DNA of 44,864 bases, taken from contig NZ_JAGGOZ010000006.1 in the NCBI RefSeq assembly GCF_018614075.1, forward strand, positions 1-44,864. The letters run 5' to 3'. Positions 1 through 8,121 of the stretch are shown in pieces. Position 1 is the first letter of the stretch, and every line of letters begins with the position of its first letter. The position numbers were made by a program, and so were the translations under genes. The notes under the pieces were generated by a model, which saw only the letters and a program-made list of their open reading frames with translations, was not told where the DNA came from and searched no databases. Source of the stretch: Streptomyces sp. ISL-94 (GTDB taxonomy: Bacteria > Actinomycetota > Actinomycetes > Streptomycetales > Streptomycetaceae).

Positions 1-8
1 TGACACGA

Positions 9-398
9 TCATTGAGATTCTTCTCCTTCTTCGTGTTCTACGTGTTCTACGTGTTCTGCGGGGGCGGGCTCTGCGGCGAAGCGGGCGTAGACCTCGGGGC
101 GGCGGGTCTTCAGCCGCTGGGCGAGGGCGAGGCCGGCGAGGAAGACGGCGGGGACGAGGGCGATGAGGACGGTGTTGACGGTGGCGGAGGCCATGGTGAA
201 GAGGCCCACCTTGGAGACGACCAGGAAGATCGCCACGGCGAGCAGGGCGGCGGCGGTGAAGGGGGCGATCACGGTCCGCCAGGGGCCTTCCGCGTGGGCC
301 ACGCCCCGGAAGTAGACGGGTACGGCGATGGCCGCGAGCAGCATCAGGGCCATGAGCCCGGCGGGTGCGGGTGGTGGCGCCGCTGGCGTTTGGGGCAT
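9..398 (-). CDS. Small membrane protein resembling the C-terminal end of an APC-family permease
   Basis: The reading frame gives about 129 residues with three hydrophobic segments (about residues 15-35, 45-70 and 75-100) and an acidic, His/Glu-rich tail (HVEHVEHEEGEE). The order WRTVIAPF, then VNTVLIALVP, then a basic end resembles the last helices of amino acid-polyamine-organocation (APC) permeases. A full permease is 400-500 residues, so this is either a stand-alone fragment or a small protein of related fold. The ATG at 398 is the best start seen, but its ribosome binding site is weak (GAAGGG about 12 bases upstream). It is divergent from a TetR gene, and the palindrome at 444-464 lies 46 bases upstream of this start, so control by that TetR is likely. 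Transport by such a short protein is doubtful. Confidence 0.55.
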   Translation of the reverse strand: MPQTPAAPPPAPAGLMALMLLAAIAVPVYFRGVAHAEGPWRTVIAPFTAAALLAVAIFLVVSKVGLFTMASATVNTVLIALVPAVFLAGLALAQRLKTRRPEVYARFAAEPAPAEHVEHVEHEEGEESQ

Positions 399-443
399 GG
401 GGAGGCGGCACCCTTCTGCGAACGGCAGGCTGCGGAGGGAAGA

Positions 444-464
444 AAACCTAAAGGCTTTCGGTTT
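444..464. promoter_or_regulatory. 21-bp palindromic operator, probably for the adjacent TetR
   Basis: The left half AAACCTAAAG and right half CTTTCGGTTT are inverted copies around a central G, with one mismatched pair (T against C at the sixth position). The palindrome sits in the 124-bp gap between the divergent membrane-protein and TetR starts and is far more AT-rich than its surroundings. Size, symmetry and place are those of an autoregulatory TetR operator. The site is seen; the binding protein is inferred. Confidence 0.65.
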
Positions 465-522
465 GCGGCAATGTAGCCTCCGGTTTCGGGATACGGGAAG
501 ACCTGACGGCGGGAGAAAACCG

Positions 523-1158
523 ATGGCACGGCCGCGTACCCCGCTCCTCGACCGGGAGCGCATCGCCACGACCGCGCTCCAACTGGTCGCGGAGCACGGC
601 GAGTTCAGCGTTCCGCAGATCGCCCGGGCGCTGGGCGTGCAGACCGGGTCGGTGTACCACCACGTGGACGGCCGGGCGGGGGTGGTGGAGCTGATACGGG
701 AGCTCGTGTGCGACCGGATCACCGACGGGGCCTGGGCCCTGGAGCCCTGGGACCGGGCCCTGGAGGAGTGGGCCCGCTCCTACCGGGCCGCCTTCGCCGC
801 CTACCCGCGGGCCATCCCGCTGCTGATGACCACGCCGGTGCGGGCCCCGAAGGTGCTCGCGCACTACGAGCGTGCGGTCGGGCTGCTGCTGGCGGCGGGT
901 TTCGCGGGCGGCCAGGTGATGCCGCTGCTGACGGCGCTGGAGAACCTGGTGCTGGGCTCGGCACTCGACCTGGCCGCACCCGAGAGCATGTGGGAACCGT
1001 CCCCGGACACCCCGCTGCTCTCCCGCGCGCTGGCGACGGTGGGCCCGGGCCGCGCCGACGCGGCCTTCGAGGTGGGCCTGGCGGCCTTCCTCGCCCATGC
1101 GCGGACCCTGCGGGGCGGGGCCGAGCCGGACGAGCTGCCGCGGTCTGGTCCCAAGTAG
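523..1158 (+). CDS. TetR/AcrR-family transcriptional regulator
   Basis: A 211-residue protein with an N-terminal helix-turn-helix (about residues 12-55, including VPQIARALGV followed by SVYHHVDG), which is the TetR DNA-binding pattern. The rest is helical and probably forms the ligand and dimer domain. The ATG at 523 is chosen because GGGAG lies 7 bases before it; the open frame runs further upstream but would cross the operator. The gene is divergent from the small membrane protein at 9-398, and the palindrome at 444-464 would let one repressor control both genes. The ligand is unknown; the truncated permease relative next door gives only a weak hint of a small amine or amino acid. Confidence 0.85.
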   Translation: MARPRTPLLDRERIATTALQLVAEHGEFSVPQIARALGVQTGSVYHHVDGRAGVVELIRELVCDRITDGAWALEPWDRALEEWARSYRAAFAAYPRAIPLLMTTPVRAPKVLAHYERAVGLLLAAGFAGGQVMPLLTALENLVLGSALDLAAPESMWEPSPDTPLLSRALATVGPGRADAAFEVGLAAFLAHARTLRGGAEPDELPRSGPK

Positions 1159-1255
1159 GCTTCCGAGCACGGTGGTTGCCGCTGCACCGGTCTGCGTTCC
1201 GGCCCGCGGCCGGCCCGGCGTCGTGGGGGCCGTCGACTACACTCCTCCACCGGCT

Positions 1256-1279
1256 GCCGCGGCCCCCCGGGGCCGCGGC
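1256..1279. terminator. GC-rich hairpin after the TetR gene
   Basis: GCCGCGGCCCC and GGGGCCGCGGC are inverted 11-base arms almost touching each other. No U-tract follows. It may terminate the TetR transcript, but it also lies 50 bases before the next start and could be part of that gene's leader, since a -10-like TACACT occurs at 1238-1243. Confidence 0.45.
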
Positions 1280-1329
1280 GGTGCTGTTCCGCTTCCGCTT
1301 CCGCACCCGCGCCCAGGAGTTGTCCCGGC

Positions 1330-1929
1330 ATGGCCGTCATTCACCGCACCACCATGACCCCCGGCAAAGTGGAGCTCCTGGCGGCCTGGCTGCCGAACCA
1401 GCCCTGGTACGCCGGTCTCCCGGGCCGGGCCCCGCAGTTGGCCAAGGCGGGCGGCTTCCGGCTTGACGACCCCGAGGGCGAGGTCGGTATGGAGTTCATG
1501 GTCGTCACCGACACCGCCGGCGACAGCCCGGTCACCTACCACGTGCCTCTGACGTACCGCGGGGCCCCGCTGGACGGCGCCGAGCACGCCCTCGTCGGCA
1601 CGTCGGAACACGGGGTCCTGGGGCTGCGCTGGGTGTACGACGGCGCCCAGGACCCGGTGCTGATGGCGCAGCTCCGCGCGCTGCTGCGGGGCGAGGCGGT
1701 GCCGCAGCGGCAGAACGAGAGCGGCACGCCGGACCCCACAGTCACCGTCGAAGGCACGGACCTGCCCCTGGACGCCGAGCCCACCGTGACGGTGACCCGC
1801 GTCCTGCACCCGGAGTCCCCCGCGGCTCCGGGCGACCACGCCCACGTCCGGGTCACGGCCGGCTGGCAGACCCCGGAGGGCGAGCCCGCCCGCGGCACTT
1901 TCGCGGCCGTGCGGCGGGCGGCCGCGTAG
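1330..1929 (+). CDS. Maltokinase N-terminal cap-like protein
   Basis: A 199-residue soluble protein. It opens with a charged segment followed by LLAAWLPNQPWY, the pattern of the N-terminal cap domain of actinobacterial maltokinase (Mak/Pep2), and lacks any kinase lobe. Stand-alone cap-domain proteins like this are common in Streptomyces and have been labelled, without good ground, as glucan branching protein. AGGAG at 1314-1318 with 11 bases to the ATG supports the start. It is convergent with glnE, the two stops being 15 bases apart, so no functional link to nitrogen control is implied. The biochemical role is unknown; ligand binding or a partner role to a trehalose/maltose enzyme is inference only. 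Confidence 0.7.
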   Translation: MAVIHRTTMTPGKVELLAAWLPNQPWYAGLPGRAPQLAKAGGFRLDDPEGEVGMEFMVVTDTAGDSPVTYHVPLTYRGAPLDGAEHALVGTSEHGVLGLRWVYDGAQDPVLMAQLRALLRGEAVPQRQNESGTPDPTVTVEGTDLPLDAEPTVTVTRVLHPESPAAPGDHAHVRVTAGWQTPEGEPARGTFAAVRRAAA

Positions 1930-1944
1930 GAGGTCGTTCCGGCC

Positions 1945-4932
1945 CTACGCCCCGTAGAAGTACTCCTCGACCACCGCGCGGGCGCGGCGGGTGATGCGGC
2001 GGTAGTCGTCGAGCATCTCGCCGACCGTGCCCTCGGCGTAGCCGAGGTAGCGGGCCACCGCCGCCAGGTCGCGGGCCTCGGAGGGGAAGGTGTCGCCGGC
2101 CCGGCCGCGGACCAGCATCACGGCGTTGCGGACCCGGGTCGCCAGCACCCAGGCCTCGTCCAGGATCTGCGCTTCCTCGGTCGGGATGAGGCCGGCGGCG
2201 TGCGCGGCGTACAGGGCGCGGCGGGTGCGGGTGGTGCGCAGGCCCGGTTCGGCCCAGGCGTGCCGCATCTGGATGAGCTGGACGGTCCACTCGACGTCGC
2301 TGAGGCCGCCGCGGCCGAGTTTGGTGTGGAGGGTGGGGTCGGCGCCGCGCGGCAGGCGTTCCGACTCCATGCGGGCCTTGAGGCGGCGGATCTCGCGGAC
2401 CGCGTCCTCGCCGAGGCCCTCCGTGGGGTAGCGCAGCGGGTCGATGAGGTCGATGAAGCGGTCTCCCAGGTCCGTGTCTCCGGCGACCTGTTCGGCGCGC
2501 AACAGGGCCTGGCTCTCCCAGGTCAGGGACCAGCGGCGGTAGTAGGCGGCGTAGGAGGCCAGGGTGCGGACGAGCGGGCCGGACCGGCCTTCGGGGCGCA
2601 GGTCGGCGTCGATGAGCAGCGGCGGGTCGGCGGTGGGGAGTTGGAGCAGCCGGCGCATCTCGGCGACGACGGTCTGGGCGGCCTTCGCGGCCTCCTGTTC
2701 GTCGACGCCTTCGCGGGGTTCGTGGACGAAGAGGACGTCGGCGTCGGAGCCGTAGCCCAGCTCGTGGCCGCCGAAGCGGCCCACGCCGATGACGGTGAAG
2801 CGGGTGGGCAGCGTGTCGCCGTAGTGGCTGTGGACGGCGGCGCGCAGGGCGCCGGCGATGGTGGCGGCGGTGAGGTCGGAGACGGCTCCGCCGACCCGGT
2901 CGACCAGGGCTCCGTGGTCCTCTTCGGCCGGGCTGTCCTCCGTACCGTACGAGCCGATGATGTCGGCGGCGGTGGTGCGGAAGAGTTCGCGGCGGCGGAC
3001 CCCGCGGGCGGCGGCGACGGCGGCTTCCGGGTTCTCGGCGCGGCCGACGGCGGCGAGGACCTCCTGCTCCAGGGCCTCGTGGCTACGGGGCTGGAGGCCT
3101 TCGGGATCGCCGAGCAGGGCCACGGCTTCGGGGGCGCGCATGAGCAGGTCGGGGGCGAGGCGGCCTGCGGACAGGACGCGGGCGAGGTTTTCGGCGGCTG
3201 CGCCCTCGTCGCGGAGCAGCCGCAGGTACCAGGGGGTCCTGCCGAGGGATTCGGATACCTTGCGGAAGTTGAGCAGGCCGGCGTCCGGGTCGGCGGAGTC
3301 CGCGAACCAGCCGAGGAGCACGGGGAGCAGGGTGCGCTGGATGGCCGCCGCGCGGGTGACGCCGGAGGCGAGGGCTTCGAGGTGGCGCAGGGCGGCGGCC
3401 GGGTCGGCGTACCCGAGGGCTTCGAGGCGCTGGCCGGCGGCGCGTGTGGACAGCCGGGTCTCGCCGGGGGTGAGCTGGGCGACGGCGTCGAGCAGCGGGC
3501 GGTAGAAGAGCTTCTCGTGGAGGCGGCGGACCACGGAGGCGTGGCGGCGCCAGGCCTTGTTGAGCTCGGCGACGGGTTCGGTGCGCAGGCCGAGTGAGCG
3601 GCCGAGGCGGCGGAGGTCGTTCTCGTCCTCGGGGACGAGGTGGGTGCGGCGCAGCCGGTAGAGCTGGATGCGGTGTTCCATGGCGCGCAGGAAGCGGTAC
3701 GCGTCGTGCAGTTGGGCGGCGTCGGCGCGGCCGACGTAGCCGCCGGCGGCGAGGGCGTGCAGGGCGTCGAGGGTGGTGCCGGAGTGCAGGGTGGCGTCGC
3801 TGCGGCCGTGCACGAGCTGGAGCAGCTGGACGGCGAACTCGACGTCGCGCAGGCCGCCGGGGCCGAGTTTGAGCTCGCGGTGGACCTGCGCGGCGGGAAT
3901 GTTGTCGACGACGCGGCGGCGCATCTTCTGGACGTCGGGGACGAAGTTCTCGCGCTCGGCGGCCTGCCAGACGAGGGGGCTTGTGGCGTTGATGTACTGG
4001 GCGCCGAGGTCGGGGTCGCCGGCGACGGCGCGGGCCTTGAGGAGGGCCTGGAACTCCCAGGTCTTGGCCCAGCGCTGGTAGTAGGCGAGGTGGGAGGAGA
4101 GGGTCCGGACGAGGGGGCCGTTGCGGCCCTCGGGGCGGAGGTTGGCGTCGACGGGCCAGATGGTGCCTTCGACGGTGGTCTCGGAGCAGATCCGCATGAG
4201 GTGGGAGGCGAGGCGGGTGGCGGCCTGGATGCCCTTGCCCTCGTCGGTGCCGGGGGCGGCCTCGCCGACGAAGATGACGTCGACGTCGGAGACGTAGTTC
4301 AGCTCGTTGCCGCCGCACTTGCCCATCGCGATGACGGCGAGGCGGCAGGCGGCCGCGTCCGCGGGGGCGGCGGCCGAGGCGATGCGCAGGGCCGCGCGCA
4401 GGGTGGCGGTGGCGAGGTCGGCGAGCTCGGCGGCGGTCTCGGCGACGTCTATGGTCCCGCAGACGTCGCGGGCGGCGATGGAGAGCAGGCAGCGGCGGTA
4501 GGAGACGCGGAGCTGGACCGGGTCGTGCGCGTCGGCGAGTCCGCGCTCGAAGTCGGCGAGGCCGGGGTGCAGGTCGGCGGCCTCGTACGTGACGAGGGCC
4601 TGCCAGTCGAGGGGGTGGCGGGCGAGGTGGTCGCCGAGGGCCTCGGAGGCGCCGAGCACGCCGAGCAGCCGGTCGCGGAGCGGCTTGGCGCTGACGAGGG
4701 TGTCGAGGAGCCCGGGCAGCTCGTCGGACGGCTGCGCTTCGGCGAGCCGGACGAGTCCGCGGAGGGCGAGGTCGGGATCGGCGGTCGCCCCGAGGGCGTC
4801 GAGGAGCACCGGGTCGGCGCGTACGGCGGCCAGCGCGTCGGCGTCGAGCAGCCGGGCGGCGGCGGAGGGGTCGGTGAAACCGCTGCGGAGCAGCCGGATG
4901 AAGGTGCTGCTCCTGCGTCCCGGGACTGTCAT
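1945..4932 (-). CDS. glnE: Bifunctional glutamine synthetase adenylyltransferase/adenylyl-removing enzyme
   Basis: A 995-residue protein with two nucleotidyltransferase domains. The N-terminal (de-adenylylating) one carries GKCGGNELNYVSDVDV around residue 215, and the C-terminal (adenylylating) one carries GRFGGHELGYGSDADV around residue 730. Both keep the paired catalytic aspartates (D-x-D), so both activities should be intact. Length fits the GlnE family. A longer frame begins at 5010, but the ATG at 4932 is preceded by GGGAGG with 4-5 bases spacing and is preferred. GlnE modifies the GlnA-type glutamine synthetase. The nearby glnA2 (11323-12684) lacks the target tyrosine, so the substrate must lie outside this window. 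glnE next to glnA2 is a conserved actinobacterial arrangement, here separated by three inserted genes. Confidence 0.96.
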   Translation of the reverse strand: MTVPGRRSSTFIRLLRSGFTDPSAAARLLDADALAAVRADPVLLDALGATADPDLALRGLVRLAEAQPSDELPGLLDTLVSAKPLRDRLLGVLGASEALGDHLARHPLDWQALVTYEAADLHPGLADFERGLADAHDPVQLRVSYRRCLLSIAARDVCGTIDVAETAAELADLATATLRAALRIASAAAPADAAACRLAVIAMGKCGGNELNYVSDVDVIFVGEAAPGTDEGKGIQAATRLASHLMRICSETTVEGTIWPVDANLRPEGRNGPLVRTLSSHLAYYQRWAKTWEFQALLKARAVAGDPDLGAQYINATSPLVWQAAERENFVPDVQKMRRRVVDNIPAAQVHRELKLGPGGLRDVEFAVQLLQLVHGRSDATLHSGTTLDALHALAAGGYVGRADAAQLHDAYRFLRAMEHRIQLYRLRRTHLVPEDENDLRRLGRSLGLRTEPVAELNKAWRRHASVVRRLHEKLFYRPLLDAVAQLTPGETRLSTRAAGQRLEALGYADPAAALRHLEALASGVTRAAAIQRTLLPVLLGWFADSADPDAGLLNFRKVSESLGRTPWYLRLLRDEGAAAENLARVLSAGRLAPDLLMRAPEAVALLGDPEGLQPRSHEALEQEVLAAVGRAENPEAAVAAARGVRRRELFRTTAADIIGSYGTEDSPAEEDHGALVDRVGGAVSDLTAATIAGALRAAVHSHYGDTLPTRFTVIGVGRFGGHELGYGSDADVLFVHEPREGVDEQEAAKAAQTVVAEMRRLLQLPTADPPLLIDADLRPEGRSGPLVRTLASYAAYYRRWSLTWESQALLRAEQVAGDTDLGDRFIDLIDPLRYPTEGLGEDAVREIRRLKARMESERLPRGADPTLHTKLGRGGLSDVEWTVQLIQMRHAWAEPGLRTTRTRRALYAAHAAGLIPTEEAQILDEAWVLATRVRNAVMLVRGRAGDTFPSEARDLAAVARYLGYAEGTVGEMLDDYRRITRRARAVVEEYFYGA

Positions 4933-5103
4933 CCCGCCGCCTCCCGCGGTTGTCGGTGCCTGCCCTGGCGTGCCTGGGGTGAGCGTAGCCGGAGCAGGCG
5001 TTCGACTCACCGCCGCGTATCATGCGGGGGCTTATCTGATGATCCGAAGATTTATGGCGCCATGGGGCCAACTCCCCGCCTCCGGCCGGCCACGAGGAGC
5101 CCC

Positions 5104-7791
5104 ATGCCCGACGGACGCCCCGGCCCTGGGGCGTGGCACGCGTTCCCGCCGGCGGAGCACCCGGTCGAGGAGCCCCCGCAGGACACCGCGGCCTTCGGCA
5201 CCTGGCACGCGGCCGCGGGTCACGGGCAGGGGCCGCAGCCCTGGCGGCCGGCCCCGCCCGCCGCAATGCACGGGCAAGCGTCGCAGCCCTGGCCGCCGAA
5301 CCCGCCTGCCGCAATGCACGGACAAGCGTCGCAGCCCTGGCCGCCGGCCCCGCCCGCCACCGTGGGGGACGCGCAAGGACCGCAGCCCTGGCCGCCGGCC
5401 CCGCCCGCCACCGTGGAGGACGCGCAAGGACCGCAGCCCTGGCCGCCGGCCCCGCCCGCCACCGTGGAGGACGCGCAAGCACCGCACGGTGAGGGCCCGC
5501 AGGCCACCGCACCCGCCGGTGCCCGGCAGGGCCGGCGGGCCGCTCGGCGTGCCGGGAAGGCCGGTGAGGCCGGGCGCCGCTCGGGCGGGGCGGGCGCCGC
5601 GGCCGCGCGCGCTCGGCAGGCCGGGCTGCGGGCCCCTACCGCCGAGGCCGGCACGGAGGCCGAGACCGGGGCCGGGGGCCGCCGGGCACGTGGCACCTCG
5701 CGCCCCCGCGGCCAGTGGAAGGGGCTCGTCAAGGTCGTGGCGTTCTGTGCCGCCACCGCCGCCGGCAGCATGCTCGTCCTGCGCGGCAACGACGCCCTCG
5801 ACCGTCTCGCCGCCCCCGCGCCCCCCGACAGCAAGGCCACCGCCCCCGCGGCCCCGGCCGACGCGCCCGACCCCGGTCGCGTGCTCCAGGTCGTCGCGCA
5901 TCCGGATGACGACCTCTACTTCATGAATCCGGACCTGCGCTACTCCATAGCCGCCGGCCGCCCCGTGACCTCCGTCTACCTGACCTCCGGCGAAGCCGAC
6001 GGCATCAACGCCGCCGACGGCAGGCGGGGCTCGGCCAAGCCCGACAAGCCCGCCTACGCCGAGGCCCGCCAGAACGGCATACGCGCCGCCTACGCCAAGA
6101 TGGCCACCGGCGACCGCAGCAGCGCCTGGAAGCGCACCGTCGTCCCGACCAAGGGCGGCGGCCACGCCGAGGTCGACGTCCTCGTGGCCGCGCCGCAGGT
6201 GAACCTCGTCTGGCTGCAGATGCGCGAGGCCGGCACCGTCCACGAGCCCGCCCCCGACAGCCTCCACGGCCTCTGGGACGGCACGGTGGCCCGCCTGGAG
6301 TCGGTGCTCGCCTCGGGGACCCCGGTCAAGCAGAGGTTCACGTACACGAAGGACCAGGTCGTCCAGACGCTGGTCGGCGTCCTGGAGCAGTACAAGCCGA
6401 CCACCATCCGCGCCCAGGACCCGACCCCCGGCCGGTTCCCCGACACCAAGCGGTACACCGACCACCAGGACCACCTCTACGGCGCCCGCTTCGTGCAACT
6501 GGCCACCGCCGCCTACGCGAAGGACGTCAAGGACCGCCCGCACTTCGCGGTGCAGAACTACGTCGGCTACTTCAACGGCTCCCTCCCCAGCACCCTGGAT
6601 CCGGAGGAGGCCCAGGCGAAGCTGGACATCCTGGGCACCTACGCCTGGCTCGACCGGCAGAACCACTGCGGCAGCGACGCCGGCTGCGGCGACCTCAAGG
6701 TGTCCGGGAACCCGGCGGGCAACCGGTGGACGGAGTCCATCAACTACGCCCGCGGCACCGGCACCTCCTGGCTGACCTCCGACAAGGAGCACGGGCTGTG
6801 GGCCTTCAAGGTGCTCGACGGCCAGGTCGCCGTCTGGCACCGGACCGGCCTCATCGGCCGCTGGAGCGGGCCCACCCTGCTCCCTGGCACCGGCATGGAC
6901 CAGGGCATGTCCACCGTCACCCTGGAGGACGGCCGGATCGCCGTCTTCGGCACCCGCACCTCCTTCGGCGCGAAGCCCGCCGACTACCGGCGCGAGGTCG
7001 TCCACGCCGCCCAGAAGGCTCCGGGCTCCGAGGAGTTCGGGGAGTGGCAGTCGCTGGGCACCCCCGAGACGGCGGACGAGAACTGGACCTCCGACATCAG
7101 CGCGCCCGCCGTCTCGGTCGACGGCACCGGCCGGCCGGCGGCGTACGTCCGCGACGGCTCGTACACCCTGCGCGGCCGGGTGCAGCAGGCGGACGGCAGC
7201 TGGGGCCCGTGGGAGAAGTACGGCGGCACCGACCTGCACGGCACCCCGGCCACCGCCACCGACGGCGCCGGCCGGCGGATGGTCTTCTCCTCGACCTCCA
7301 AGACGGTGGTGGGCTGGGTGCAGCCGAAGCCGGGCGCCCCCCTGGGCCCGGCCACCGCCACCGGGCTGCCGGACACCACGCTCCCGCTCACGGCGGAGGG
7401 CCGCGAGGGCGGGGTGCGGCTGTGGTTCCGCAAGCCGGGATCCGGCAACGTCCGTACCGCCCTGGTCACGGGTGACGGCGGGCTGAAGGTGAACCACCTC
7501 ACCGACCTCGGCGGCCTCCAGGGCTTCGGCGCGGTGACGGCGAGCGGGCACGTGCTGGCCGGCCGCGCGGCGGGCGGGCAGCTGGGCTCGGACCTCGGGT
7601 GGGGGCGGCCGTGGGAGCGGTCGGCGCTGATGTTCGTCGGCGCGCCGGCCTCGACGATGACCGGAAAGAACATGGTCAGCCTGGCGGTGGTGGGGCTCGA
7701 CGCACGGCTGTACGTGACCTCGACGGCGGACGCCCCGGACGCGTACCTGGCGCCGTGGCAGCCGGTGGGGCCGCGCAACGCCGCCCCGTAG
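5104..7791 (+). CDS. Membrane-anchored PIG-L/LmbE deacetylase-like protein with beta-propeller
   Basis: An 895-residue protein. Residues 1-125 are Pro/Trp-rich and carry tandem GQ-(A/G)-x-QPWPPAPPA units. Residues 130-205 are Ala/Arg-rich. One membrane helix follows at about 207-227 (VKVVAFCAATAAGSMLVL), suggesting a cytoplasmic N-terminus and an outside catalytic part. The PIG-L fold begins near residue 260 with AHPDDD (H266, D268, D269), and HQDH at 454-457 supplies a second metal-type motif. The family usually has AHPDDE; here the last acid is Asp. From about residue 540 to the end are repeated G-x-W-x-x-W/LG-style blades like the PLL/fucose-lectin propellers. The likely role is N-deacetylation of a cell-surface amino sugar, with the propeller binding glycan (inference). 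GAGGAG 4 bases before the ATG sets the start. The next gene is a paralog. Confidence 0.85.
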   Translation: MPDGRPGPGAWHAFPPAEHPVEEPPQDTAAFGTWHAAAGHGQGPQPWRPAPPAAMHGQASQPWPPNPPAAMHGQASQPWPPAPPATVGDAQGPQPWPPAPPATVEDAQGPQPWPPAPPATVEDAQAPHGEGPQATAPAGARQGRRAARRAGKAGEAGRRSGGAGAAAARARQAGLRAPTAEAGTEAETGAGGRRARGTSRPRGQWKGLVKVVAFCAATAAGSMLVLRGNDALDRLAAPAPPDSKATAPAAPADAPDPGRVLQVVAHPDDDLYFMNPDLRYSIAAGRPVTSVYLTSGEADGINAADGRRGSAKPDKPAYAEARQNGIRAAYAKMATGDRSSAWKRTVVPTKGGGHAEVDVLVAAPQVNLVWLQMREAGTVHEPAPDSLHGLWDGTVARLESVLASGTPVKQRFTYTKDQVVQTLVGVLEQYKPTTIRAQDPTPGRFPDTKRYTDHQDHLYGARFVQLATAAYAKDVKDRPHFAVQNYVGYFNGSLPSTLDPEEAQAKLDILGTYAWLDRQNHCGSDAGCGDLKVSGNPAGNRWTESINYARGTGTSWLTSDKEHGLWAFKVLDGQVAVWHRTGLIGRWSGPTLLPGTGMDQGMSTVTLEDGRIAVFGTRTSFGAKPADYRREVVHAAQKAPGSEEFGEWQSLGTPETADENWTSDISAPAVSVDGTGRPAAYVRDGSYTLRGRVQQADGSWGPWEKYGGTDLHGTPATATDGAGRRMVFSSTSKTVVGWVQPKPGAPLGPATATGLPDTTLPLTAEGREGGVRLWFRKPGSGNVRTALVTGDGGLKVNHLTDLGGLQGFGAVTASGHVLAGRAAGGQLGSDLGWGRPWERSALMFVGAPASTMTGKNMVSLAVVGLDARLYVTSTADAPDAYLAPWQPVGPRNAAP
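5221..5478 (+). repeat. In-frame 48/51-bp tandem repeat encoding Pro/Trp units
   Basis: Near-identical copies lie at 5263-5310 and 5311-5358 (48 bp each) and at 5359-5409 and 5410-5460 (51 bp each), flanked by degenerate copies at 5221-5262 and from 5461. Unit length stays a multiple of three, so frame is kept. The shared core encodes PQPWPPAPPA or SQPWPPAPPA. Copy number probably varies between strains. Confidence 0.9.
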
Positions 7792-8121
7792 CGGGACGCA
7801 GCAGCACATAGGGAGCGTTCCACGCACAACACCGCGGATCGGGCTACCGGTTGACCCAAGGGGCGGAAGAATTGCTTCCATATTTCGGTCACATATCCGG
7901 ACTAAAAACTCCGCAGGGTGCAATCACGTCCGGTCTTTTCCGGAAACCGGCGGTCATCGGCCAAATGAGTGAACCAACTTGCCGGTATGGGCCTCTCTCT
8001 GACTGCTCAGCAGTTCTCCCGACCGGAACGACCTGACGACTGACGACTGACGACCGGAACGACCGGAACGACCGGAACGACCGAACGACCGAACGACCGA
8101 ACGACCCCCGAGGCGTGACCG
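7792..8121. other. 330-bp gap between the two PIG-L paralogs, with relatively AT-rich promoter-like DNA
   Basis: No credible gene is present. Bases 7860-7985 are clearly more AT-rich than the surroundings and should hold the promoter of the downstream gene, but no -35/-10 pair with normal spacing stands out. The last 86 bases are the GAC-repeat array listed separately. No strong hairpin follows the stop of the first paralog, so read-through is possible. Confidence 0.5.
8021..8106 (+). repeat. Array of ten short GAC-initiated repeats in the leader of the second PIG-L gene
   Basis: Consecutive units all begin GAC: GACCGGAAC, GACCTGAC, GACTGAC twice, GACCGGAAC three times and GACCGAAC three times, ending at 8102. 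Unit length steps from 9 to 7, back to 9, then 8, so the array is non-coding in any single frame. It ends 15 bases before the start codon and so lies in the 5' leader or promoter. Confidence 0.9.

Noticed and set aside
3640..5103. The long plus-strand frame over glnE that runs in frame into the PIG-L gene
   Set aside because: It is a shadow of glnE: low-complexity Gly/Ala/Val composition, no start signal, and a clear ribosome site at 5094-5099 marks the real start.
7862..7884. A promoter built from TTGACC and the AT-rich stretch after it
   Set aside because: No -10 hexamer lies 16-19 bases downstream of the TTGACC at 7851.
5032..7923. A 963-residue minus-strand frame over the first PIG-L gene
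   Set aside because: It has no recognisable domain, and the plus strand encodes intact PIG-L motifs.
8021..8106. An attachment site or insertion-sequence footprint
   Set aside because: No integrase, transposase or terminal inverted repeats are nearby; units are simple short repeats.
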